Shown here: one piece after another, positions 11,191 through 23,344 of the stretch
How positions within the stretch are numbered: the stretch's first letter is position 1
Layout: each line of letters starts with the position of its first letter
Origin: Lunularia cruciata
Lineage: Eukaryota > Streptophyta > Marchantiopsida > Lunulariales > Lunulariaceae
NCBI GenBank assembly: GCA_948567375.1
Contig: OX419762.1
Coordinates: 53,115,034 to 53,179,033 of the forward strand
Direction of reading: 5' to 3'
Length of the DNA stretch: 64,000 nt
Translations under genes and position numbers: made by a program
The notes under the pieces: model-generated
Seen by the model: the letters and a program-made list of their open reading frames with translations, nothing else
What the model was told of the DNA's origin: nothing
Databases searched by the model: none

Positions 11191-13405
11191 GATGATGAGT
11201 TTAGAGGACTTAGAGCTCAAATCATATCAGAATCTTACTTCATTAGGTTAACCTCTTTGTGATCTTTTGATCTTGGGTAGTTATACACTCTCTTATTGTA
11301 GAAACCATTCATATGGTACTATCCATCCTACCCACTTACACTACCACTTACATGATAGAGAGAACATCATATACTTGGTCATTTGACCCCTTCATGAGTG
11401 CTTTGGATAGATTTGTCAATGATGATTGGCTTATTTTTAGTTAGGCAAAAGAGGAGTGGACATCTAGTGGACTCAATTCTGATACTAGTGATCTATATTC
11501 CCTTCTTGCTAGCAATATCAAGCACCAACACTTGGATAAGAGCGAGTGGTGCCTTTGGTGGTCATTGAGTCCATTTAGGATTCAACATCATCAATACTGT
11601 CATAGACTTGAGGATGCAGTTGCAGCTCCTCTTCCTCTTTCCCTCCTTCTCCTCCAACATAATGATAGCCTTTAGTGGATCCACATTTATACACATCTTA
11701 TGTACCATATTCTTTCTCCTACTTTTATTTCCATTCTCAATCCCTCCTTGTCAAACTCTCATATTTATTTTTATGTGATATGTATCACTTGTGACTTGAC
11801 CTTGCCTTGTTCATCAAACCGGTTTAGTTTGGCATCACTTGGTACCTACACACACCACTTTCAAATAATGGCCTTCATCATGCATTGCCCTAAACCAAAC
11901 CTGCCATACTTGTTTTGATGCATACTTTTGCATACTATGACATTTGAGATACCTTACTTGTTGATATTCCAACTTTTCTCCTTTTTGAGTCATGTTCCCC
12001 TTCTTGGTCAAGGAAATAACCCTCTGACCCATCCCTTGTGGAAGTTAATGGAAGTGGTGTAACAAAAGATGAGTCCTCTATTGGTGCAACAAATTATGAC
12101 TCCTCCTCAAGTGATCAAATTCTATTTCCATGTAAATACTAGGTTTACTTTCCACCCCATTGGTGTTGGGACAAACTAGGAGCACAAGTCTAGGAGCACC
12201 ACCTTTGGGGGAGATGGGAATTGAGAGCCCCTCATGTACCTTCATGGACCTCTTCCATGCCAATCTTGCTTGATTGGGATGTAAATCTCCAAACTCACCA
12301 TACCAAGTGGACTAATGTTTTCTCTTTTTTGAACATGGCTTCTATTCTAGCAAAATGTGTGCACATTCGATTCAATTTATCTTCTATAATTCTCCACTTT
12401 TTGCCATATTCCTTCTCCATGAGACCTTCTCTAATATACTTGTTCTTCAACTCTTGAGTTTCTTTGTATGATTTCATGTACCTCACCCATTGCTTACCTC
12501 AACCATTGCTTGTAGAGCTTGTCACCTATCATAGAAGTAGGAAATCCTTGGACCTCCTTAATAAAAAATGTTGCCATGAAACTAAAATTGGTGGATTTCT
12601 CAATGTGCTTTTTGCAATTCCCACCATGAATCTATGCAAAATGCTTAGGTCCTCCAAATAATCCAGTATTTGACCATAATAGTTCATAGCCATGGAGAAC
12701 AATTCATCCTCTTTTGTTTTGCCAAGCACAGAAGAAGCCATCCTCAACAATTCTCCAAATTTTTCTAATGATTGTTGAGGTTGCAAAGCCAAATGTGAGT
12801 CTATAGGTCTTGGATATGCATCCAAAAGTGAGCCTCCTATACCACTACAAGGAACTTGATCTCCCCTTGCTAAAATTTTGTTGACCTTTTGGAGTAAAAT
12901 TCCTCACTCCTTAATCAATTTCTTGGTTGCCATAGGGCGGCACATATCAATTTCCATAACTCATGGTATCCTTTGCCACACTTATCTATGGAAATGAACC
13001 ATCACACCTATGAAAAATACAAAACCTGCTATTTAGTTGACTAATAGAAGGAGCATTTGCACCCAAAAATGGTGAATTTTCAAATAGTTGAGAGCGGTAT
13101 TTTTTATCTGCCAAAAACTTTCATAAATTTTACTCCAAGATCCATCCACCATACAACATGGCAACCCTCTCAAGAAACCACCTCAATTCTTTTGAAACTC
13201 ATTTATTTCCATATGGCATTCCTAAACATCTATAATATAGCACCTAAATTTTATAAATGAATGCAATTTGCTAAAATTATCTTATAACACAATTTATGGT
13301 ATGTTTATTTATTACCACCTCATCTCATTATAGATTTCACTAAAAATAAGTTCAAATTTTTTTATTTATCACATATACATCTATCAAAACTATTTCTAAA
13401 ACCCC

Positions 13406-15929
13406 TTAATGCAAAAAGGAAGTGTTCAAATAAGGATCTAGATTTTGGAATGCAACAAAATTTTATGCATATACTGTGGTAAATTGGGTTGGTTCAATCT
13501 CATAATGGGGAATACAATGAGGCTATGAGAAGAAGAGAATGATGGTATAGTCCTTGCATGGCTGGCCATTTACTTGGCTTGCAACGGAACTCTAGTCAGA
13601 TTTTTTGTAGTTGGTCATAATTCCATTGAGGAGCAAGAATCTCACATAGAAACTTACTCTCAGGGATTGCTTGAGGGTTTATCACCCCCTAAAGCCCTTT
13701 GGCCTCCATGGTATGCCACAAAGTACTTTAAATAACATCTTCAAGAGGTGGGTTTCTAATACAACCTACTACTTACACAATAAATATGACAAGTAACCAA
13801 GAAGCACTAATTCACAACACAAAGCACCTAAATCTTAAGAATATACACTTATTCAATCACATCATACACACAACTAAGTTAGAACTTTGATGACTTCTAT
13901 ATTAAGTTTAGTTGTATCGACCTTGAGACATAGAGTAACATTACAATCCCATTGACAAGAAGGGTGTTTGATTCTTGTCGCCACACTAGTCAACCCTTCT
14001 TGCAAGTAAATAGATCACAACTCCTTATATATCTCTTCTTGGAGAAATCTTCCACTTGCACCTATTAAGACTAGAAGTAACAACCACACTTCCCCTTAAA
14101 TAGCTACTCTAACCCTACAAATAATCTTCTCTACCTTGACCACCATACTAAATTGAGGCCATAGCTTCCTTTGAAGCCCGCACCATAAATACCAAGTTGG
14201 CTCTCCTCCCTTGGATGCCTTTCATCTATACGTACACAACCTACCCATATCAACACATTGTAAACTTCTACTAACTATTATACATTCATTCAATTCTTCT
14301 CTTCCTACATCAATAAACATTGCTTGCACTTGATACTTGCCCTGTAGAAGACCTTCTTTGCCTTGCAACATTCAATAATGAAATTTACTGTTTTCTAACA
14401 AGCACCCATAAAATATTTTACATGTATCCATAAAAAAGCACGTGTTCAATAATTATACGCATAAAATTTTAACATGTCATGTTATCTTTTGGTTGTGAGG
14501 AATTTTTGGCCAAGTGTTTCCTTAAGCATTCCAAGGTTTATAGACAATCCCAAAAAAAGTTTGTGTACAAAAGCAATAACCCACAACATTTTATAGGCTA
14601 TAGAGATTGCACGTAAACTCCAAGTATCATTGTCCATTTTTATTGAGTTTTATGACATCCTATAAAAATTGTTATGGGACTTTTACAAGTACCCCTAAAT
14701 CCATTATTATAATTTTTTTATCTCTAAAGAGAAGTTAAAAGACATCTTTTGAAATTTTATGGGGCATCTGTACAAGATACTCATATTTCTAACAAGCTTT
14801 ATCCATAATCTAAACCAACTATGGGTAGGTTAATCTCTTCAAGAACTTGTTAATCCTTATGGGTATTTAAGGGATTATGTGACTTCCCATAAATATCTAT
14901 TAACACTTGTTAATGAAATTTGAAATCCTTTGACAAGTATCACTTATCAGAATATGACAATTTGAAATGTACCAATTTGAAGTCATGGTCTTTTTGTTTC
15001 CCTACCCAATGTTACTTGATCCCTTTGTCCTTATTCTATATTTCTCTTTTTTTCAAGAAGTTGTGACTTGGTGATGCATGGCTCATGGTAGCAATAGTTT
15101 TGTATGGAATTTACTTTGCTCCTACTTGACGTGCAATCAAGCCTTTATACTTTTTGGTTCCTTTTGATAGGCTGTTGGTAATGCACTTTGGAGAGTGCCT
15201 AGTTGTGAGAACTCACCTATGAAAGGAGTGAAAAAATTAGGAGCTTGTCAATAGGATGTTTTTTGATTCACAATGCACCAATTTGTACCAAAAAATTGCT
15301 CAAGATAATTGAAAATATTCATTTGGTTTCAAATTGCCAAAGTTAAAAATATTGTAGAGGAATAGTCCAAGGATGAGTGAGATTGGGAAATAAGGCATTA
15401 GATTGAAGAAGAAAAGGACATAAATGATACACATAGGCTATCCAAATGGGGAAGATTTATCCAATCAAGGCAATATTTGAAGGAAAGAATGCAAATATCA
15501 TAAAGTATAAAGTTTGTAAATAAAAAATTGTCCTTGATCTATTGCCATTCAAATAGCTAGGTAGACCAAATATGGGCTCCTTTGCTACTTTAGTGAATGT
15601 ACTCAAATAGAAAATTGTTTACAAAAAAAGGAGGAGATCCATGAAGATATGAAATACCAATATCACTCCAACTTGCAATAAATTGATTTGATTTGGACAT
15701 AATGGAACAAACTTGTGGAGAATAAGTCCAATGTTTACAGCCAATTTTACTCATATAGTAATCAATACCATATTCTATATTCTCAAAAAGGAAGTGCATT
15801 GGCACAGGAATGAGAAGAGTGTTAGAAATTCATTCGTGTTTGCAAAGAAAGTGTATATGAGTATTTAGGGTTAGTAGAAAGTACTCTCTAAATTATGTAT
15901 GATTAGTGGATAATACTCCTTTTCTTTTT
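13406..15929. other. AT-rich stretch, no gene recognised
   Basis: No ORF over 71 codons and none with a recognisable motif. A 'ccttgaccaccatac / ctccttatatatctcttc' section near 14,000-14,200 is somewhat richer in C but has no coding structure that I can see. Confidence 0.35.
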
Positions 15930-16540
15930 TGTGAAGGCTTATTATTGATAAGGAAGTTTACTTCAATAGAAAGAGCACTTACCCAATTAATGGTCAAGTG
16001 ATTTGCAATGATAAGCACATAATTATCCACTTTATTGTAGGTAAAAAGAATGCCATGTTCTTAGTCTTCTCTATGAAAGTTTAGAGTAACAAGTATTGAA
16101 AGCTATTTTTAAGATTGGCTTATCAAGGATTCTTTAGTGCAAGGCTAATGAATTGTATGGCATCTGCTCACAAATGCTTGGATCATTTGCATGATATGAC
16201 ATATTCAAAAAATTTGGAGCTTTGATTGGATCTTAATCACCAAGGCACCTATGTATCCTTTGAAAGAAATCAATATTTAAAAGAAGATGTTGGATTTATG
16301 CCAGCAAGTCCTCTAATACATGCATTCAAATAAGCTACTACTCAAGAAAAGAAGGATTTCAACCTTTATGTTGCTCGAACAAGGTCTTTAAATGAACATT
16401 ACCTTGGTATACGTAAACTACATTAGCACTCTGAAGGTTCAACTGAAAACCATGAAATCTAACTCCTACCTCTTATGCTAGATTTCCACATATCTTATAT
16501 TGCACAACTTTTTTAATAAATAATGTGATTTATAAGAAGA
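15930..16540 (+). pseudogene. Second PIF/Harbinger-like transposase relic
   Basis: Plus-strand peptides in the order of a DDE_Tnp_4 transposase: around 15,940-16,060, VYFNRKSTYPINGQVICND followed by KHIIIHFIVGKKNAMF (the family block YxxNxQxVCDxxxRIIxFxxGxxGSxxD); then around 16,290-16,430, MPASPLIHAFK and ARTRSLNEHYLGIRKLH, equivalent to the C-terminal Glu block (IEHxxGxLKxRF). Stops and frameshifts are frequent. It differs enough from the 6.5-kb relic to be another family or an older insertion. Confidence 0.6.
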
Positions 16541-18269
16541 TGGTAAGGAATCAATTAGAGATGAAGTAGATTCTTCTCTTTTTATTGATTAATTACAATG
16601 AACCATAACCACATGGAGACAAGCATTGGGAGCTTTAGCAACTTATTTCAACAATTCTTTAAGTTGCTTGAATATGTACTATTACTTTAGCTCATTGTGA
16701 CAAAAATATTGGACTTAAAAAATTGATTTTTCTTATGATGTAGTAAGAATTCTTATGACTAACTTAAATATGTGAGGACCTAAGATCTCTTTAATACAAT
16801 TTAACATCCTTCCCCAATCTTATAATTATATTGAAAAGATAGAAGTTGTGGTATTTACTTTGTACAAGACTAGGTTTATATGCTAGATGTATTCCCAATA
16901 ACATATGGGAAAATTCATGATTGGCATATGCCTACATGGGGGTGGGCCTATCACTAGCCAAGATTAAGCATGAGGATAGAGCTGCTTTCATAGTTATTTT
17001 TCCTTTTTTCTCTTTCACTTGTTGTTTTGGGACAAAGTGGTTTATAATGATCAAATTTATTTAAAGCATTGATTTCAAAAAGTTCAATGCATTTTTTGTA
17101 GATTTGCATAGTGTTCCTTTATTATAGGTATAACATTTTAAGGGGATTTCATTGATGAATTTGATGAAGATTTAAATTATTGTGGCAATATCATAGAAGA
17201 AACTAGGCAATCAATTACAGATCCTTGCCTTACATTAAACCAAGCAACTAGTGGATATTTGTAAAAGACATATGAATGAATAAATTTTTAATATTTGCCA
17301 TGATGTTTTAGGATTATGGTCTATAAAATGGCCTTGCTTGTTTGAAATTGGATCCACTCATTTGCAAGGGATTTTTGTGCATGATGGTTGGGTTGTTTGT
17401 AAAAAAGGTTGGATTTGGCTAGTTTGGGATTGGTGTTGCTTGTTTAAAGTACATGGTTGTTTGTTTTATGGATATAACCACTTATACTAGAGCTCTAGTT
17501 TGCTCATGGATTAAAGGTTTATGGTAGCTTTGCTCATTTAAGAGCAAAGGTGCTTAAATTAGAAGGATGTAAACAAGTTAAGGATTTGTTTAAATTGTTT
17601 ATGGGTGTGTTGTTGCTATTGAATTGTGTATTATTTGGAAGATATGTGCAAATCATACAAATAAAATAGTTGAGTTTAGTTTTAGAAACTCATGATATAT
17701 TTGCAAATTGAGCCAATAGAAGATTTGGTCCATTTGTGAGAAAAGTGTGTGCCCATTTGGAAAATTGGAAGATTTAATGTGAATGTTTTAAAATGTCCAA
17801 ATTGATCCAAAAGGCAATTGCCATAGATGATTATACAAAAATAAAGAGAGAGGACTTTCCCATAAAGGACCAAACAAAAATTGAATTGTTAGAGGAAAGT
17901 AGACTTTTTAAACAAAATAGGTTATTTGAGAAGGAATTGTGTGAAGGTTTTGAGAAATAGGGAGAGCTTACAGAACTATCTAAATATACAAAAAATTCAT
18001 AGATAGATAAGTTATGAGAAATAATAGAGGTGAGAAATGGCAATTTGCAATGGGAGGCAAAGGGCAGTTCATTGACCTTGAATTTCTAGTTTGAAAAAAG
18101 TGCAAGGCAATTTTGAAGCGTAAGAGAAGTGCAATGTAGTGTTGGAAATTCAGGCTCATTCAAGAGGTACAAAGGAAAAAAAAGTCCAAACTTCCCAAAT
18201 ATGAGAAGTGTTAGGACTGTCTAAACATGGACAATATATGAAAAAAGTCAATGGTTGATTCAACTATTG
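16541..18269. other. AT-rich stretch, no gene recognised
   Basis: Two overlapping minus-strand ORFs of 63 and 70 codons (17,682-18,043) are Phe/Ser-rich and look like shadows of A/T-rich sequence. I see nothing else that can be supported. Confidence 0.35.
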
Positions 18270-18650
18270 ACCAACCATATCTAAGACAACACGACCTAGA
18301 TCAAGTGAGCATGTGTAAAAGCCCAAGGAGAGAAATATGAGAATGGAAGATAATATTGGGACTCTTGAATGAGAGAAACTCTAAATGCCTAACATGAGCT
18401 CAGGCTTTGGTATTTATAGTGAAAGCATATAAGGCTCTTGAGAAGCTTCTCAAGAAGATTCCTAAAAGCCACCTTCTTAGAGTGCATGCTAAGCTTACCT
18501 CTTAGTATGAATATTATCAAATACTTGGAAAGTACCAAGTAGCTTTTTTAGATACTTTTAGAATAATTTTATAATTATTGGCTAATTTGGCATATTTATT
18601 ACTTTGTTAGTCTTGACTAACTTTTTGACAAACCTAATATTTGTTACATA
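18270..18650 (-). mobile_element. LTR of a Ty3/gypsy chromovirus relic
   Basis: It lies immediately downstream (minus strand) of the chromodomain relic and is an inverted copy of the solo LTR at 10,780-11,190. It contains TATTTATA at 18,411-18,418 (TATAAATA on the minus strand) and a perfect 18-bp palindrome, CTTGAGAAGCTTCTCAAG, at 18,437-18,454. The order integrase/chromodomain then LTR is the normal 3' end of such an element. Confidence 0.6.
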
Positions 18651-18702
18651 TTCTCCTATTGCTAGTTGGTGACGTCCTCATCACCATAGAAGCTTCAAAC
18701 TC

Positions 18703-18978
18703 CTAGATGGCCATTTGTACATTATGGAGATGAGAAACAAACTCACAAGTGACATCATGAAGGAGATACTCTTTCCAAAGGACTTTGTATTCCATATGTT
18801 GTTGGCGGCCATGTTGAATATAGTAGCATGCAAGGATATGATCAACTTCATACTCCTTATGATTGTTGATAAGGATGGGAGGGAGAAGGAGTTGGATACA
18901 AGAAAAAAAGGAAGATGTGTTAGAAACAAAGGGTTTCAACTTGGAAATAAGAAAGATAAGGGGATTCACATATGACAA
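18703..18978 (-). pseudogene. Ty3/gypsy integrase C-terminus with chromodomain (relic)
   Basis: A 91-codon minus-strand frame. Residues 34-91 match a chromodomain of plant chromovirus integrases: PPILINNHKEYEVDHIL, a YxxxRxxxxxEYKVLWKEY core (usually YLVKWKGY), then a TCEF block where the family has TWEP, and HLHNVQMAI (usually NLxNAxEAI). The preceding SKLKPFV resembles the HVSxLKPF that joins integrase to the chromodomain. The Trp to Cys change and the loss of upstream coding sequence show decay. In active elements this domain steers integration to heterochromatin. Confidence 0.75.
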
Positions 18979-21900
18979 GGCAAGGCAAGTTGATGAGCAA
19001 CAAGAGAAATGATTTGGGTGGCGTATTTTCTCAATCTCTCTTCACTTTAAGCTTTTGCCAAGAAATCACACCTTTTGCATGCTCCTCTTTTGTCAATGTC
19101 ATATGCTCACTTTTGTCAATTTCACCCACTCAAAGGCCAAATAATTTTTTTTTGTGTTGTACCTTCTTGAATGTTGAACCTCAAAGGAAAGTTGTTACAT
19201 TGTCTTCGCCTCGGGTTGAGCACCCCGAGACAAAGTTTCATTAGTTTGGGTTGAATGCTGACAGGATCAATCTGAGTACTTCATTTTTGACACCAAGTCA
19301 CTTTACTTTGATAACAACATGAAGACACCATTCTTTACCTTCCAATGCCATACAGTTTCAATACGACTTAATCTTTACACTTCTTCTTCAAAATAGGACA
19401 AAAACAAAAAAAAACCAAAAATGTGGGTTCCATATCTATCATGTGGAGTATCGGTATGAACTTCCCTAAACAGAGAGAAATCTACACAAAATATCCATTA
19501 CCAATGGTCCTCTATCCACATTGTAGGACATCCTCATAATGACTTTCCACTAGATTCTTAGTATTATCACAAAGATCCTACAACATGACCTCATCTACAA
19601 AACCCCAATCCAATAACAGGAAATCCATCTCACTTTTCTTTGTGTAGTTGGTTCAGCAATGTAATCCCCACTCTTAAATCTCAAGAGGTTTACTCAAGAT
19701 TTCCATTGCTTTTATTGCTTCAAAGTGAAGAGAGCTTCACTTTGATCTTTCCTTTGATAATTTATCCCGTCTTGACTAAATATTCAATTTCTTGTGTGAT
19801 AGTTTGATTCCCACTTCATTTTGGCAGTTTACTTTGGAAATTGCTTGCACAATGTCACAAAAGATGATGATTAGAATGAGAGGAATGTGAGGAATTAGAA
19901 AGAAAAGTGAAATTGAAAATTGGAAAAAGATTCACCTTGTGCACTAAAGTTGGCCTTTTTATAGACTTTTTGTGGTCCGTCCTCCTTCTGGAAATTGGTG
20001 AAGGATTGCAATCATATGTTGCACATGTGAGACCAAACCTTGAATGGTCGTTAATTGTTCTTTGGTGGTGCTTGAATCTTTTCACATGTTCTTGAAATGG
20101 TGGTTGAAATTGGTGGAGTTTTGTATGTGTAAGAAAGTACATGGTCCCCATTGTTCCACATAAACTTGTGAAGTTTGGGTTTCTTCATGGTGTGGTGGCT
20201 CATTTCATTGGGGAATCCTTGTCATAAAGCCTTATGGAACAAAACCAAAATGGGTCCAACTACAAAATGAGTTTGGCTCCATTCTCATTGAGCGACTATG
20301 TGGAGGCCATTTTGTTTAGGCATCCCGCATCTTTGTATCATATAATAGGACCTCCTATAAATCTGTACTTCTTGCAAACAACACTTCCAAATGTCTGGTT
20401 TGGACTATTTGCATGAAAAAAACAACAAAAAATTGGGGCTCATAACAAAGTATGTCATGACAAGATGCCATGTCTACACTCATTTAATGCACACTAAAAT
20501 GGGGAGTTACCCTACAAAGAATATTATTTTCACACTAAATCTAAATTTTTTGGCACCTTACCAACAAAAACAACTCACTTCAAGGTGAGGACAAACTTGT
20601 ACTCAACCAAAATTCTAACAAGTGAAAAGTGAAAAAAGTACAAGTTCTTCCTTATGGGATGTGAGCACCATTTTATAGTTATGTCAAATCAGTTTATCCT
20701 TTGATCATTGCAATGGTTGGTGAAAGGTTGCAATTGCATCCCAAATGCTTGTCACTTGGCACCAAATGGTAGCGCACTCATGTATGACACATGAGAATCA
20801 ATTGCAAAAAAGTTGATGGTGGAACTTTGGAACAACATAAAACCGATCATCTTTGAATTCCATCAGACTTCATTTGTGTTTCTTATGTTTGCAACATTAT
20901 TTGTATTGTGACCCACACACAATACAAAGATCAGTCACAATACCAACTCCCTATCCTTGTACTAGCTATAGTATGTATAGATCTGTATTAGCTATAGTTT
21001 TTGTATGAAGGATTTACACATTTGTCACAAGAGTGTGTTTGGATTTTGTCTTGTAGTCCTTACTTTGTGAGATGTTCATTTAACAACTAATTTCATTTGT
21101 TAGTCTTTGTTCCTAACCTTGTGCATTATTGAAGTAACTAATTTATCGAGAAAACCAATCATAACAAGAAAAAAAAATCTGCTAAAATGAAGCAAATGTG
21201 GATCCCCATAATTTTCATATTAAATATAATTATTATATTTGATGAATTTTAGTTATAATTTTAGTTTAGAATTCTAGTTAGGATGACAAAAAAATGATTT
21301 GAATAATTGGTTAAAAATAATTCTTCAAAATTGAAGTTTTTACTAGTATTATATAAACCTAAATGGAATTGTATAATCATATAAACATTTCATTTCCTAT
21401 AATGCATAAATCTTTCTATGTTTTTACTACTAACATATATATTTTTGGATAGATATATGATATTTAAAATCTATTATATTTAGTATTAATATAGCATCTT
21501 ATCTTTGCTTTATTGTTAAACCAATTTTATTTAGTATATGAGACAATATAATATAATATAATATTTATATATTAAATATTAAGACAATATTACATTATAT
21601 TCACTTATTTAAATTTAAATTCTAAATATTTGATAAGAATTTCCATATTGTGCATATAGTATTTAATTTTCATTATATTTTTAAGTGGTATTATTTTATT
21701 TTTTACACATTTAACAATATTAATAAAGTGACTATTTAACAATTATTATTTTCTTAACTTTCATGTTCTTGAATCTACAAAATTTAATCAATCTACGTAG
21801 CATTATATAGAGAGAGTAGTACTTTACTTGCATTTGAAAGTAATAAGCCTCAAAGTAGTGCGTGAATATGTATCAAGGTAGGTACTAAGTACAAAGACTA

Positions 21901-22944
21901 TACAATAATTTAATTATGTAAATAAATTACCTTTTTTAGAATATGTACCTCAAATTATACAGTATAACTATGTGTCCCATATCAAGTATATATACTAATG
22001 AAGAAGATACAATAACAAATAAAAAAGACTAGAATATAAAAGGAAAAGCAAGAAATTTAAGAATTTAGGTCAATGAATTTGAAACTCACTTTTGGTGAGT
22101 GAGAACTTGCAAGGTTATTTACAATTAATGCGGATTAAATATCTCATTAAGATTATTATTGTCTAGGCTAAAATCATGAAGGATTATAATGTTTTGAACC
22201 ATTTTAACTTTTATAATCATAATGTCGCAAAAGGTTAACTATTTTCCTGATCCTTTTCCCCCCCCCCACCTCTGGGAACCGCACATATAATTATAATAAA
22301 TAATTTTCACCAAAACATGAAGAATTTAAACATTAAAATAATTAGATTTCAAATAGATTTAAATTTTTTAAATAATAATTAAATAATAATCACTTGTAAT
22401 TTATACTAGATAAAGGTCAATTAAATCTCAAATTGGTTATCTATTATAATTAATTTTAGAAATTACAATAAGAAGCAAGCTTTCCAATTTATTGTTATAA
22501 TAAATAGTCTTCATTGTTCTAATTTCTTAAAAGTGAGTATTGTATAGTACTATCTCAAAATCTACATAGTTGAACTCATTTTTTGGAATTTTGTATTTTT
22601 TCTTTGTTTAAACTTTTTTTGTATAGAATATAAGTATGAATACACTTTTTATGTTAATTATAATGAGTTATTTGATTATTTCTTCAAATTTATTGATACA
22701 ACTCACTTTATCTTTAATCTTTTTTCACCTAATACAATAAATTGAATAGTCTAGTTTTTCTAAGTTGTTAGTATTGTTACGGAACAAAGGAAGATATATT
22801 CTATTTTCTTCTATAAATAAGGAAAAATGTATGTGCTCTACAACTATTCTTGAAATATACTCAGTAGTTCATTTTAAATCATAGGATAGCATCACACAAG
22901 TGGGATTTATGTGCACACTATATATAGAAAAATAAAACCTACCC
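18979..22944. other. Long AT-rich region, no gene recognised
   Basis: The part up to about 20,650 has short ORFs with no motif, and the integrase and RT one might expect upstream of the chromodomain (minus strand) are not recognisable. From about 21,150 to 22,940 the sequence becomes extremely A/T-rich, with many short tracts such as 'aatataatataat' near 21,550. There is an uninterrupted run of C at about 22,258-22,267. No RNA gene was seen. Confidence 0.4.
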
Positions 22945-23110
22945 GCACAGAAGATATTAATCCTTTATAAATCGTTGCTTTTAAGATTAGGAGTAAATTG
23001 ATGTTAGAAGAAAACATATGCAAAAGTTACTCATGAGAATTATCTAGCTCCAAGGACAAGAAAGGCACACCTAGACCTTATTATATCACCAAGTAGAATC
23101 AATGAGTTAA
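22945..23110 (+). repeat. Direct duplication, left copy (~165 bp)
   Basis: This block is repeated at 23,175-23,340 at an offset of 230 bp. Shared text includes 'aagatattaat', 'ggagtaaattgatg', 'gcaaaagttactcatgag' and 'ccaaggacaagaaaggcaca'. Differences are mostly single substitutions. It is non-coding. Confidence 0.8.
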
Positions 23111-23174
23111 TTAAATTATTAAATAAATAAATAAATTAAATATCTGTTTGTTATCATTCCGTCATATTTATTTT

Positions 23175-23340
23175 GCATAGAAGATATTAATCATTTCTAA
23201 ATCGCTGCTTTTAAGGTTAGGAGTAAATTGATGATAGAAGAAAATATGTGCAAAAGTTACTCATGAGAATTATCTTACTCCAAGGACAAGAAAGGCACAC
23301 CCTGACCTTATTACATCATCAAGTAGAATCTATGAATTAA
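23175..23340 (+). repeat. Direct duplication, right copy (~165 bp)
   Basis: Partner of 22,945-23,110. Its right end abuts the 3' tail of the decayed retroelement that begins at about 23,345, so that element inserted at or next to the duplication edge. Confidence 0.8.
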
Positions 23341-23344
23341 TATA

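Larger units (their letters stand above)
8500..13405 (+). mobile_element. Unidentified ~5-kb dispersed repeat, copy 2
   Basis: Colinear with 200-5,475 (landmarks are given there). It differs by the extra segment at about 10,780-11,190, identified separately as a solo LTR, and by lacking the palindrome cluster. Plus-strand pieces include 9,040-9,264, a frame ending in a long Asp/Glu tract, and 10,266-10,496. Minus-strand pieces are 11,835-12,032, 12,295-12,486 and 12,529-12,825. Stop codons break all of them. The two copies are clearly diverged, so the element is old. Confidence 0.6.
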
